Shown here one piece after another: positions 9,021-17,033 of a DNA stretch of 64,000 nt. Position 1 is the first letter of the stretch, and each line of letters opens with the position of its first letter. The notes below the pieces were generated by a model. That model was not told the origin of the DNA. It searched no databases and was given only the letters and a program-made list of their open reading frames with translations. The translations under genes were made by a program, and so were the position numbers. The stretch comes from an uncultured Prevotella sp. (lineage in GTDB: Bacteria > Bacteroidota > Bacteroidia > Bacteroidales > Bacteroidaceae), in NCBI GenBank assembly GCA_900314935.1, contig OMXE01000004.1, positions 167,882 to 231,881 on the forward strand, in the 5' to 3' direction.

Positions 9021-9353
9021 TTAGAATAACGACAAAGACTGGTCGACGACCGGTTTCTTCTCCTCCGCCTCCTGTACCTCATCGCTGAACATCAGCATGA
9101 GTTGCTGCGAGTCGGAGGATTTTTCGTTGATACGGTAAACACCACGCACACCTGTGCTTTCCACCATCGAATCTTTGTTCTTTGAGTTACGCTGGAGAAA
9201 CAGTCGTACATAGCGGTGTACATCTTCAAGACTGACGGTCTCGAAGAAGGTGTTGGAGGAATTATACACATGATAGACGATCTTCTGAATACTCAGTCCG
9301 TCTGTTCCTGCTTCCGCCAGTACTTTCAGAATCTTTTGGTCGTAACTTCCCAC
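9021..9353 (-). CDS. Small winged-helix-like protein, unknown function
   Basis: This 110-residue protein starts with GTG at 9353 (no ATG is available near the N-terminus). Residues 5-75 read like a winged-helix fold: helix LKVLAEAGTDGLSIQKIVYH, then VSLEDVHRYVRLFLQRNS and a wing ending GVYRINE. The C-terminal 30 residues are acidic and probably disordered (DEVQEAEEKK). It may bind DNA, but no target is evident. Its stop codon is immediately next to the htpG stop, with no space for an intergenic terminator. Confidence 0.65.
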   Translation of the reverse strand: MGSYDQKILKVLAEAGTDGLSIQKIVYHVYNSSNTFFETVSLEDVHRYVRLFLQRNSKNKDSMVESTGVRGVYRINEKSSDSQQLMLMFSDEVQEAEEKKPVVDQSLSLF

Positions 9354-9371
9354 AAGGTTTGATAGATGATT

Positions 9372-9406
9372 AAAAAAGGGCCGGTATGCTCAAGCATCCA
9401 GCCCTT
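9372..9406 (-). terminator. Rho-independent terminator of the H1-like gene
   Basis: On the minus strand AAGGGC pairs with GCCCTT, with an inner GGATGCT/AGCATACC stem, followed by a run of six T. It terminates the gene at 9427-9732. Confidence 0.8.
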
Positions 9407-9426
9407 CCCTTATTTCTTACAATCGA

Positions 9427-9732
9427 TTAAGCCAAAACAATCTTGCCTTCAGCATCCTTAATCTTTCCCTCTTTGAGCAACCAGCCAGCACCCAGGATTA
9501 CTTCCTCGTTACTGATCTTTGCCTTCTTAGCGATCTCTGCAACAGAGAGAGCCTTACCAGCTGCAGCAAGTGCATTGTAAACATCACCAGCCTTGAAACC
9601 TGCATTCTCTGCATTGATAACCAGAGCAGCCTTAGCTGCCTTAGTAGCGACTGTCTTCTTCACTGTTTCCTTCTTAGGAGCGGCTGCCTTCTTTGTTGTA
9701 GCAGCTGCCTTTGTTGCTTTCTTTTCTGCCAT
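9427..9732 (-). CDS. Winged-helix protein with histone-H1-like Lys/Ala tail
   Basis: This 101-residue protein has two parts. Residues 1-36 are almost only Lys, Ala and Thr (MAEKKATKAAATTKKAAAPK and onward), like the tail of linker histone H1. Residues 37-101 form a small winged-helix domain (AGDVYNALAAAGKALSVAEI, then AKKAKISNEEVILGAGWLL and a wing GKIKDAEGKIVLA), as in the DUF2582-type winged-helix proteins of Bacteroidota. The combination suggests a nucleoid-associated DNA-binding protein; this is inference. It has its own promoter (9794-9801) and terminator (9372-9406), so it is a single-gene unit. Confidence 0.75.
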   Translation of the reverse strand: MAEKKATKAAATTKKAAAPKKETVKKTVATKAAKAALVINAENAGFKAGDVYNALAAAGKALSVAEIAKKAKISNEEVILGAGWLLKEGKIKDAEGKIVLA

Positions 9733-9793
9733 TTTAGTAAATAATTAATTTGATTGATACCTTAAATTCAATCCTTTTTGTTTTTGTTCGATG

Positions 9794-9801
9794 CAAAGGT
9801 A
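9794..9801 (-). promoter_or_regulatory. -7 box for the H1-like gene
   Basis: CAAAGGTA on the plus strand reads TACCTTTG on the transcribed strand, 62 bases before the ATG at 9732 and after the aspS stop codon. Confidence 0.6.
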
Positions 9802-9849
9802 GTGAATTCTCTTGGTCTGGCAATCGCTTAATGACTGAATTTCAACAAA

Positions 9850-11616
9850 TTATGCATTTTCTTGATGTATATCAACTTTTAGTTGCAGTTCATCCAGCTG
9901 TTTCTGATCAAGTTCGCCTGGAGCATCCAGCATCACGTCCCGTCCGCTGTTGTTCTTGGGGAAGGCAATACAGTCGCGAATACTATCCAGTCCTGCCATG
10001 ATGCTCACAAAGCGGTCAAGACCGAAAGCCAGTCCTGCATGAGGTGGAGCACCATACTTGAACGCATTGATCAGGAAGCCGAACTGAGCCATGGCTCTCT
10101 CCGGTGTGAAGCCGAGGATATCGAACATCTTCGCCTGCAGTTTACCGTCGTGGATACGCAAGGATCCACCACCCACTTCAATACCATTGCACACAAAGTC
10201 GTAGGCCTTGGCACGCACTTGTTCGGGATGTTCGTCCAACAAAGGAATATCATCGGGATTAGGCATGGTGAACGGATGATGTGTAGCCATCAGTCGCTGC
10301 TCCTCATCGCTCCACTCGAACAGCGGGAAATCGATGATCCACAAGCACTCGAACTTGTTTTTGTCACGCAGTCCTAAGCGCTCTCCCATCTCCAGACGGA
10401 GCGTACACAACTGCACACGGGTCTTATTAGGCTGATCACCGCACATAATCAGTACGAGATCACCATCCTTGGCATCCATCTTCTCTTTCAGAACAGCCAG
10501 GTCCTCAGGTGTATAGAACTTATCAACGCTCGACTTCACCGTGCCGTCTTCGTTATACTTCACATAGACGAGTCCTTTAGCACCCACCTGAGGACGTTTC
10601 ACAAAGTCGGTCAGCTGATCCAGCTGCTTCCTGGTGTAGTTAGCACATCCGGGAACACAGATACCACCGATATATGCCGCATTATCAAAGACAGGGAAGG
10701 TACCCTTCTTCAGCACATCCATCAGTTCCACGAACTCCATGCCGAAACGCAGGTCGGGCTTGTCGCTACCGAAGCGGCGCATTGCCTCATGCCAGGTCAT
10801 CTGCTGCAGCTTAGCGGGAAGCTCCACTCCCCTCACCTCTCTGAACATATGACGGATCATCTCTTCAAACAGATCAATCACATCATCCTGCTCCACGAAC
10901 GACATCTCGCAGTCGATCTGTGTGAACTCCGGCTGACGGTCGGCACGCAAGTCCTCATCACGGAAACACTTTGCAATCTGGAAATAGCGGTCGAAACCAC
11001 TCACCATCAGCAGCTGTTTCAAGGTCTGCGGACTCTGAGGAAGGGCGTAGAACTGACCCGGATTCATGCGGGAAGGCACCACGAAGTCGCGTGCTCCCTC
11101 TGGTGTACTTCCAATCAGGATGGGCGTCTCCACCTCGATGAAGTCGTGTGAATCCAAGAAGTTACGAATCAGGATTGTCATCTTGTGTCGCAGTTCCAGA
11201 TTCTGGCGCACCGGTTTGCGGCGCAGATCAAGATAGCGGTATTTCATCCGGAGGTCATCACCGCCGTCTGTGTTATCTTCAATGGTGAAGGGAGGCGTGA
11301 TGCTCTCACTCAGGACAGTCAGCTCCTTGGCATTGATCTCGATATCGCCTGTCGGCATTTTCGGGTTCTTACTCGATCTTTCACTCACCGTTCCTTTTAC
11401 TTGTACACAATACTCACGTCCCAGTTTATTGGCCTGAGCGCACAGATCAGCATCAACCGACTCGTTGAAGACTACCTGTGTGATACCGTAGCGGTCGCGA
11501 ATATCAACGAACGTCATACCGCCCATTTTCCTGGTACGCTGTACCCAACCGGCCAGCGTCACATCCTTTCCGGCGTCTTGGAGACGAAGTTCTCCACATG
11601 TGTTACTTCTATACAT
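9850..11616 (-). CDS. aspS: Aspartate--tRNA ligase
   Basis: This is a bacterial-type class II synthetase that charges tRNA-Asp, 588 residues. Domains in order: OB-fold anticodon-binding ([20 protein letters not shown]), class II core with motif 2 ([20 protein letters not shown]), the GAD insertion domain ([14 protein letters not shown] region), and motif 3 ([15 protein letters not shown]). I chose the ATG at 11616 ([10 protein letters not shown]); the longer frame would need a TTG. A TAACTTTG box lies at 11643-11650. The gene stands alone; its 3' neighbour has its own promoter. Confidence 0.95.
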   Translation of the reverse strand: MYRSNTCGELRLQDAGKDVTLAGWVQRTRKMGGMTFVDIRDRYGITQVVFNESVDADLCAQANKLGREYCVQVKGTVSERSSKNPKMPTGDIEINAKELTVLSESITPPFTIEDNTDGGDDLRMKYRYLDLRRKPVRQNLELRHKMTILIRNFLDSHDFIEVETPILIGSTPEGARDFVVPSRMNPGQFYALPQSPQTLKQLLMVSGFDRYFQIAKCFRDEDLRADRQPEFTQIDCEMSFVEQDDVIDLFEEMIRHMFREVRGVELPAKLQQMTWHEAMRRFGSDKPDLRFGMEFVELMDVLKKGTFPVFDNAAYIGGICVPGCANYTRKQLDQLTDFVKRPQVGAKGLVYVKYNEDGTVKSSVDKFYTPEDLAVLKEKMDAKDGDLVLIMCGDQPNKTRVQLCTLRLEMGERLGLRDKNKFECLWIIDFPLFEWSDEEQRLMATHHPFTMPNPDDIPLLDEHPEQVRAKAYDFVCNGIEVGGGSLRIHDGKLQAKMFDILGFTPERAMAQFGFLINAFKYGAPPHAGLAFGLDRFVSIMAGLDSIRDCIAFPKNNSGRDVMLDAPGELDQKQLDELQLKVDIHQENA

Positions 11617-11642
11617 CTTATTGTAGATTTTCAATTTTCATG

Positions 11643-11650
11643 CAAAGTTA
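11643..11650 (-). promoter_or_regulatory. -7 box for aspS
   Basis: CAAAGTTA on the plus strand is TAACTTTG on the transcribed strand, 27 bases before the aspS ATG. This supports the ATG over the upstream TTG. Confidence 0.6.
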
Positions 11651-11755
11651 CATGTTTTTTTTCAAACACAAGTCAGTAAGCGCAGTTTTTTCGCTTAAAA
11701 GCGCCGCAAATGTTAATAAATAATAATGTATGACCGTTATATAAATATATATTAC

Positions 11756-11763
11756 TACTTTTG
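11756..11763 (+). promoter_or_regulatory. -7 box for the DUF1573 gene
   Basis: TACTTTTG fits TAnnTTTG and lies 69 bases before the ATG at 11833. The remaining gap between aspS and this gene is AT-rich and shows no gene. Confidence 0.5.
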
Positions 11764-11832
11764 TCCTCGTATTCCGTCTAACGGTTAGAGAGTATTAATG
11801 AACAAGAAGAATAACTAAAAAGATAGAAGACA

Positions 11833-12222
11833 ATGAAAAAGTATTTGTTGATAACCCTGATGCTGGTATGTGCATTCACTTATGCCAATGCCCAGAAGCA
11901 AGCAGACATCAAGTTTGACAAGACCACTATGGACTTAGGGAAATTCCCCGAGAGCAACCCTGTACAGAAGTGTACGTTCACATTTACCAATACAGGTAAT
12001 GCCCCGCTGATCATCAATCAGGCTATTGCCAGCTGTGGTTGCACGGTTCCTGAATACACCAAGGAGCCTGTAGCACCTGGTAAGACCGGTACGATCAATG
12101 TTACTTACAACGGTAAGGGCAAGTTCCCAGGCTTTTTCAAGAAAACCATCACCATTCGTACGAACGGTAAGACAGAGATGACTCGCCTTTATATAAGTGG
12201 TGAGATGGAAGAAGGAAAATAA
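11833..12222 (+). CDS. Secreted DUF1573 (Ig-like) protein
   Basis: This 129-residue protein has a Sec signal peptide (MKKYLLITLMLVCAFTYANA, cleaved before QKQ) and a single DUF1573 domain: DLGKFPESNPVQ, TFTFTNTGNAPLIINQA, ASCGCTVPEY, PGKTGTINVTY. The ASCGCT motif is the family hallmark. The fold is an ASPM-SPD-2-Hydin-like beta sandwich. These proteins are very common in Bacteroidota, but a molecular role is not established. It has its own promoter and a perfect terminator downstream. Confidence 0.88.
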   Translation: MKKYLLITLMLVCAFTYANAQKQADIKFDKTTMDLGKFPESNPVQKCTFTFTNTGNAPLIINQAIASCGCTVPEYTKEPVAPGKTGTINVTYNGKGKFPGFFKKTITIRTNGKTEMTRLYISGEMEEGK

Positions 12223-12229
12223 ATAAAGA

Positions 12230-12262
12230 AATGGCGGTCCGAACTGACCGCCATTCTTTTTG
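12230..12262. terminator. Bidirectional terminator between DUF1573 and DUF3078 genes
   Basis: A perfect 10-bp stem AATGGCGGTC/GACCGCCATT with a 6-base loop (12230-12255), followed on the plus strand by CTTTTTGTCTTTT. It sits between two convergent genes and can serve both. Confidence 0.88.
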
Positions 12263-12266
12263 TCTT

Positions 12267-13436
12267 TTATTTCCCGAATGTATAATTGAATCCAAGGGAT
12301 GCATATTCCTTGAACTGCCAGTATCCATGATGACCGTCGCGTGTTGTATGGTCATCGAATCGCGGATAGATGAAGATGTTACTGGAGATGTATTTGTTGA
12401 ACTTAAAGCTAATCGTGTTCTCCCACTCCAACTCGGCTCTATGATAGGAAGAGAATCCGTACAGACGGGTCTTCCAGATGATGTTCTCGCTGAACTTCCA
12501 TTCGAGATCGGCAGTAAACATCGAACCGAAATCGTTCAGACAATGCTTACCCATATCAATACCGTTCTTCTTGGAAAGAGCCAGTCGGTCCACATATTTT
12601 AAATTATAGGCGAAGGGTGACAGCTGGATATTACCCGTCAGGTGCTTATCGAACCACTCCACGGTATAGTTCATACCGACAGAGATGTTCAAGGTCAAGG
12701 GCGACATGAAGTCGCTGTAGGTAAAGAAATCGTTGTTCTTATATCCTCGCATGAACTGCGTATAAGCCAGCACGTTCAAGGTATAGTACCACTTTTTGGT
12801 AGCCTGCAGACCGAATTTGCTGGTTAAGCGGAGCAGGTCCTCTGATGCTTTCAGGTTATGGATAGAGTCGGCACGGGAGGTTTGGAAGCCCAGTTTGGCC
12901 TCCAGCTTGTTATCCCACTTGATCTTCTGCTGGTTGTCATAGTTCGCTTCGATCGTAGCACTACCCACCATGGCGTAGTTACTCTCGCCTCCTTTATACC
13001 AGTTACTGGAGATATAGTTCTGCAGGAACTGCAGATAGTAATCACCTTTATAATTCCAGAAGTTGGGCTTTTCCACCACCACCTCAACGGGTGTTACTTC
13101 TTCCTCCTGGGGAAGCGGTGTTACCTTATTGACAAAGGCCACCTCGTGCTTGATGGGCTCCACGATTTCCTCTTTTACCTCACCTGCATGACGGAGCTGA
13201 TTCTCACTATCGACAATCATATCCGGATGATTCAAGTAGGCATTCATCAATGTGGAATTAATCTCTTGGTTTCCAGCATCCTGCGATGATTGATTCAACG
13301 ACAGGTTGTTACTCGCTACCGAATGGAAAAAGGTAGAGGGCGTGAACAACAGATACTGGTTGTAGGCAGACAGGCGTTGCGCTCCGGCAGTAACCACCGC
13401 CATACTCAACAAAGCTGACAGATAGAACTTCATCAT
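12267..13436 (-). CDS. DUF3078 outer-membrane beta-barrel protein
   Basis: This 389-residue protein has a signal peptide (MMKFYLSALLSMAVVTAGA). A linker rich in Glu/Val/Pro follows (residues about 85-125), and then a region of alternating aromatic beta strands. The DUF3078 hallmark is visible as FLQNYISSNWYKGGESNYAM, and the chain ends in an aromatic strand (ASLGFNYTFGK) as barrels do. It is probably an outer-membrane barrel of about 250 residues; cargo or partner is unknown. Two adjacent ATGs (13436, 13433) are possible starts. A TACCTTTG box is at 13499-13506. It is divergent from yidC. Confidence 0.85.
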   Translation of the reverse strand: MMKFYLSALLSMAVVTAGAQRLSAYNQYLLFTPSTFFHSVASNNLSLNQSSQDAGNQEINSTLMNAYLNHPDMIVDSENQLRHAGEVKEEIVEPIKHEVAFVNKVTPLPQEEEVTPVEVVVEKPNFWNYKGDYYLQFLQNYISSNWYKGGESNYAMVGSATIEANYDNQQKIKWDNKLEAKLGFQTSRADSIHNLKASEDLLRLTSKFGLQATKKWYYTLNVLAYTQFMRGYKNNDFFTYSDFMSPLTLNISVGMNYTVEWFDKHLTGNIQLSPFAYNLKYVDRLALSKKNGIDMGKHCLNDFGSMFTADLEWKFSENIIWKTRLYGFSSYHRAELEWENTISFKFNKYISSNIFIYPRFDDHTTRDGHHGYWQFKEYASLGFNYTFGK

Positions 13437-13498
13437 ATTATACCATTTATTATTTAATATGTTTATACTTTCTCGAAATACTGTTTTCTTACTTCATG

Positions 13499-13506
13499 CA
13501 AAGGTA
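13499..13506 (-). promoter_or_regulatory. -7 box for the DUF3078 gene
   Basis: CAAAGGTA on the plus strand is TACCTTTG on the transcribed strand, 63 bases before the ATG. Confidence 0.6.
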
Positions 13507-13586
13507 TGAAAAAAAAACGATAACCTATCAGAAAGTGGGAAAAAGATTGAAAGTACACTTTTTTGTTCCAAAAGAAAGTCGTTTTT

Positions 13587-13617
13587 TTTGCCGTTTGATG
13601 GAAAAATCGTAACTTTG
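13587..13617 (+). promoter_or_regulatory. Full promoter of the yidC operon
   Basis: TTTG at 13587-13590 and TAACTTTG at 13610-13617 are 19 bases apart, an excellent match to the Bacteroidota pattern TTTG-N19/20-TAnnTTTG. The yidC ATG is 25 bases downstream. Confidence 0.75.
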
Positions 13618-13641
13618 CACCTTTGAGATTTAATTACGATT

Positions 13642-15537
13642 ATGGATAAGAATACGATAACAGGATTTATCCTGATTGCAGCAGTGATCATCGGCTATAG
13701 CTGGTGGCAGCAGCCCTCTGCCGAGGAGGTGGAGGCTATGCGCAAGCAGGACTCGATTAATTTGGTTGCTCAGAAAGAAGCAGAAAAGAAACAGCAGTTG
13801 GCGGCTCAGGCCGAACAGGACAGAAAGCAGAAGGCTATCGAGGCGGCCCAGCAGGATACCACCGCTTTGTTCTATCAGGCTCTCTCGGGTACAGCCAGTA
13901 AGGTGGTACTGAAGAACGAGAAGGTGGAGATCACACTGAATACTCAGGGTGGTACCATCGAGAAGGCTGTGGTTAAAGACTTCAAGGACTGCAACGGCAA
14001 CAAGGATGTAACCCTCTTCGACAAGGACGGACAGCAACTGAAGTTCATGATGGCGGGTAAGAATACCAACATCATCACCTCTGATCTGTTCTTCACCCCG
14101 TCGAACGTAACCGACAGTACGGTTACGATGACTGCCGTGGCAGGAGCCGGTCAGCAGTTGGTCATGAACTACACGTTGGGAAAGGACTACATGCTTCACA
14201 TGAGTCTGCAGGCAGAGGGAATGGCCGGTCTGTTCGCCCCGAACTACAGTCAGATGGACATCGAATGGAACCAGCAGTGCCGTCAGCAGGAGAAGGGTTT
14301 CACGTTCGAGAACCAGCGTTCTGCCCTCACCTATCATTTCGTGGATGGTGGAACCGACTATCTGAACGAGACCAAGGAGTATAAGGATAAGGAGATTAAG
14401 AAGGCTATCGACTGGGTGGCATTCAAGAACCAGTATTTCTCTGCGGTGATGATCGCCAAGGACGGATATGCTGAGAATGCGCTCATGACCAGTCTGCCCC
14501 AGAAGAAGGAAACACGTATCCTCAAGGAATATGAGGCCAAGCTGAAGACTGCCTTCGACCCGACAGGTAAGAAGCCTTCTGAGTTTGAGTTCTATATCGG
14601 TCCGAACGACTTCCGTCTGCTGCAGCGTGTGGAGAAGCAGAGCACTTTCGGTAAGAATCTCCAGCTGGAACGACTCGTCTATCTGGGATGGCCGCTCATC
14701 CGTATCATCAACCGCTGGTTTACACTGTATGTGTTCGACTGGCTTACCAAGCTCGGACTGAACATGGGTATCGTGCTCATCCTCATCACCATGCTGCTGA
14801 AGTTCATCACCTTCCCGCTGGTGAAGAAGAGTTATATGAGTTCTGCCAAGATGCGTGTGCTGAAGCCGAAACTCGACGAGGCCACGAAGCAGTACGACAA
14901 GCCTGAGGATCAGATGATGAAACAGCAGGCCATGATGCAGATGTACTCGAAATATGGAGTGAGTCCGCTCAGTGGCTGTCTGCCCATGCTCATCCAGATG
15001 CCTATCTGGATTGCCATGTTCAACTACGTACCGAACGCTATCCAGCTGCGTGGCGAGAGTTTCCTCTGGATGAAAGACCTGAGTACGTTCGACCCCATCC
15101 TGCAGTGGGCGAAGGATATCTGGCTGATTGGTGATCACTTGTCGCTGACGTGTATCCTGTTCAGTGGGGCCAACCTTTTGTATTCTATTATGACCATGCG
15201 CCAGCAGAAGGACCAGATGGTGGGTCAGCAGGCGGAACAGATGAAGGCCATGCAATGGATGATGTTCCTCATGCCTGTGATGTTCTTCTTCTGGTTCAAC
15301 GACTATTCATCCGGTTTGAACTTCTATTACTTCATTTCACTCTTCTTCAGTGCTGCTATCATGTGGCTGCTCCGCAAGACGACAAATGACAAGAAGTTGC
15401 TGGCTATCCTTGAAGCCAAATACAAGGAGAACCAGAACAACCCGAAGAAAGCAAGCGGTATGGCCGCCCGTCTGGAAGCCATGCAGAAGCAGGTTGAGGA
15501 GATGCAGAAACAGAGAATGAATCAGCAAAAGAGATAA
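13642..15537 (+). CDS. yidC: Membrane protein insertase YidC
   Basis: YidC inserts and folds inner-membrane proteins, alone or with SecYEG. At 631 residues it is the long Gram-negative form. The first transmembrane helix is NTITGFILIAAVIIGYSWW. A Gln/Lys/Glu-rich linker and a large periplasmic beta domain (about 80-340) follow, then the conserved five-helix core with MGIVLILITMLLKFITFPL, a cytoplasmic helical hairpin rich in Met/Gln, and SPLSGCLPMLIQMPIWIAMF. The C-terminus is basic (MNQQKR), suited to ribosome contact. It is first in an apparent four-gene operon (gaps 11, 18 and 32 bases) ending at the terminator at 20897. In other Bacteroidales I recall pyrG upstream; here a divergent DUF3078 gene is there instead. 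Confidence 0.97.
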   Translation: MDKNTITGFILIAAVIIGYSWWQQPSAEEVEAMRKQDSINLVAQKEAEKKQQLAAQAEQDRKQKAIEAAQQDTTALFYQALSGTASKVVLKNEKVEITLNTQGGTIEKAVVKDFKDCNGNKDVTLFDKDGQQLKFMMAGKNTNIITSDLFFTPSNVTDSTVTMTAVAGAGQQLVMNYTLGKDYMLHMSLQAEGMAGLFAPNYSQMDIEWNQQCRQQEKGFTFENQRSALTYHFVDGGTDYLNETKEYKDKEIKKAIDWVAFKNQYFSAVMIAKDGYAENALMTSLPQKKETRILKEYEAKLKTAFDPTGKKPSEFEFYIGPNDFRLLQRVEKQSTFGKNLQLERLVYLGWPLIRIINRWFTLYVFDWLTKLGLNMGIVLILITMLLKFITFPLVKKSYMSSAKMRVLKPKLDEATKQYDKPEDQMMKQQAMMQMYSKYGVSPLSGCLPMLIQMPIWIAMFNYVPNAIQLRGESFLWMKDLSTFDPILQWAKDIWLIGDHLSLTCILFSGANLLYSIMTMRQQKDQMVGQQAEQMKAMQWMMFLMPVMFFFWFNDYSSGLNFYYFISLFFSAAIMWLLRKTTNDKKLLAILEAKYKENQNNPKKASGMAARLEAMQKQVEEMQKQRMNQQKR

Positions 15538-15548
15538 ACACACGACAC

Positions 15549-17015
15549 ATGAAGAAGATTGGATTTGATAACGAGAAGTATCTGAAGATACAGTCAGAGA
15601 ACATCAAGAAACGCATCGCCCAGTTTGATGGTAAGCTGTACATGGAACTGGGTGGAAAACTGTTTGACGACCACCACGCATCACGCGTTCTGCCAGGGTT
15701 CAAGCCCGACAGTAAGCTGCGAATGCTGGCACAGTTGCGCGACAGTATCGAGATCCTGATCGTTATCAGTGCGGAAGACATCGAGAAGAATAAGGTTCGT
15801 GCCGATCTTGGCATCACCTACGATGAGGATGTGCTGCGACTGCGGGAGGAGTTCATGAAGCGCGACTTCATGGTGGGCTCTGTGGTCATCACCCACTACA
15901 ACGGTCAGCATGCCGCCGATCAGTTCCGCCACCGTCTGGAACGTATGGGTATCAAATCCTATATCCATTACCCCATCGACGGCTATCCTCATAATGTGGA
16001 ACTGATTGCCAGCGACGATGGTTTTGGTAAGAACGATTATGTGGAAACCACCCGTGAGCTGGTTATCGTGACTGCCCCGGGACCGGGAAGCGGTAAGATG
16101 GCTACCTGTCTGTCTCAGCTCTACAACGAGAACAAACGGGGCATCCGTGCCGGATATGCCAAGTTCGAGACCTTCCCTGTTTGGAACCTGCCCTTGAAGC
16201 ATCCGGTGAACATCGCCTATGAGGCTGCTACGGCTGATCTCAACGATGTGAACATGATCGACCCGTTCCATCTGGAGGCTTATGGTAAGACGGCTATTAA
16301 CTATAACCGCGACATCGAGATCTTCCCTGTATTGAATGCGCTCTTCGAAGGCATCTATGGGGAGAATCCGTATAAATCACCGACCGACATGGGCGTGAAC
16401 ATGATTGGTTTCTGCATCAGCGACGATGACGTATGCTGTCAGGCCAGTCGTGAAGAGATCATCCGTCGCTACTATACAGCCACGAACAAGCTGGCCGACG
16501 GCGCGGATAATGAAAACGAGATCAAGAAGATCCGTCTGCTCTTCAACCAGGCAAAGATCTCTACAGCCACCCGCAAGGTGACTGTTGCTGCCTACGAGAA
16601 GAAGATCGAAAGCGGACATACTGCTGCTGCCATTGAACTGGAAGATGGCACCATCATCACTGCCAAGTCGAGTCCGCTGCTCGGTTGCAGTGCGGCTCTC
16701 CTGCTGAATGCCACCAAGTTCCTGGCAGGTATCGACCATGAGATGAAGCTGATTCCGCAGAGTCTGATTGAGCCTGTACAGAAAACGAAGACCGAATACC
16801 TGGGTGCCAAGAACCCGCGTCTGCACACTGATGAGGTACTGGTGGCCCTGTCGGTGCTCTCGCAGCATGATGAGAACTGCCGCCGTGCGCTGGAACAGCT
16901 GCCGAGGTTACGCGACTGTCAGGTACACAGTACGGTGATGCTCAGCGAGGTTGACCGGAAGATCTTCAAGAAGCTCGGCTGCGGTCTGACCTGCGATCCC
17001 GTGAGAAAAATATAA
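15549..17015 (+). CDS. DUF1846 family protein
   Basis: This 488-residue cytosolic protein belongs to DUF1846, recognised from KIGFDNEKYLKIQSENIKKR, GGKLFDDHHASRVLPGF and the nucleotide-binding-like loop APGPGSGKMATCLSQLY. The later part contains NMIGFCISDDDVCCQASREE. Structures exist for the family, but I know of no established reaction; the P-loop-like stretch suggests a nucleotide or phosphate ligand. It starts 11 bases after yidC and 18 bases before the S9 peptidase, so it is translated from the same operon. Family is secure, function unknown. Confidence 0.88.
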   Translation: MKKIGFDNEKYLKIQSENIKKRIAQFDGKLYMELGGKLFDDHHASRVLPGFKPDSKLRMLAQLRDSIEILIVISAEDIEKNKVRADLGITYDEDVLRLREEFMKRDFMVGSVVITHYNGQHAADQFRHRLERMGIKSYIHYPIDGYPHNVELIASDDGFGKNDYVETTRELVIVTAPGPGSGKMATCLSQLYNENKRGIRAGYAKFETFPVWNLPLKHPVNIAYEAATADLNDVNMIDPFHLEAYGKTAINYNRDIEIFPVLNALFEGIYGENPYKSPTDMGVNMIGFCISDDDVCCQASREEIIRRYYTATNKLADGADNENEIKKIRLLFNQAKISTATRKVTVAAYEKKIESGHTAAAIELEDGTIITAKSSPLLGCSAALLLNATKFLAGIDHEMKLIPQSLIEPVQKTKTEYLGAKNPRLHTDEVLVALSVLSQHDENCRRALEQLPRLRDCQVHSTVMLSEVDRKIFKKLGCGLTCDPVRKI

Positions 17016-17033
17016 ACTATCTATTATAACCTT

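Noticed and set aside
13630-15255. 541-codon open frame antisense to yidC
   Set aside because: It is a shadow of the yidC codon pattern: composition is Leu/His/Gln/Arg-rich without domains, and the plus strand is an unmistakable YidC with promoter.
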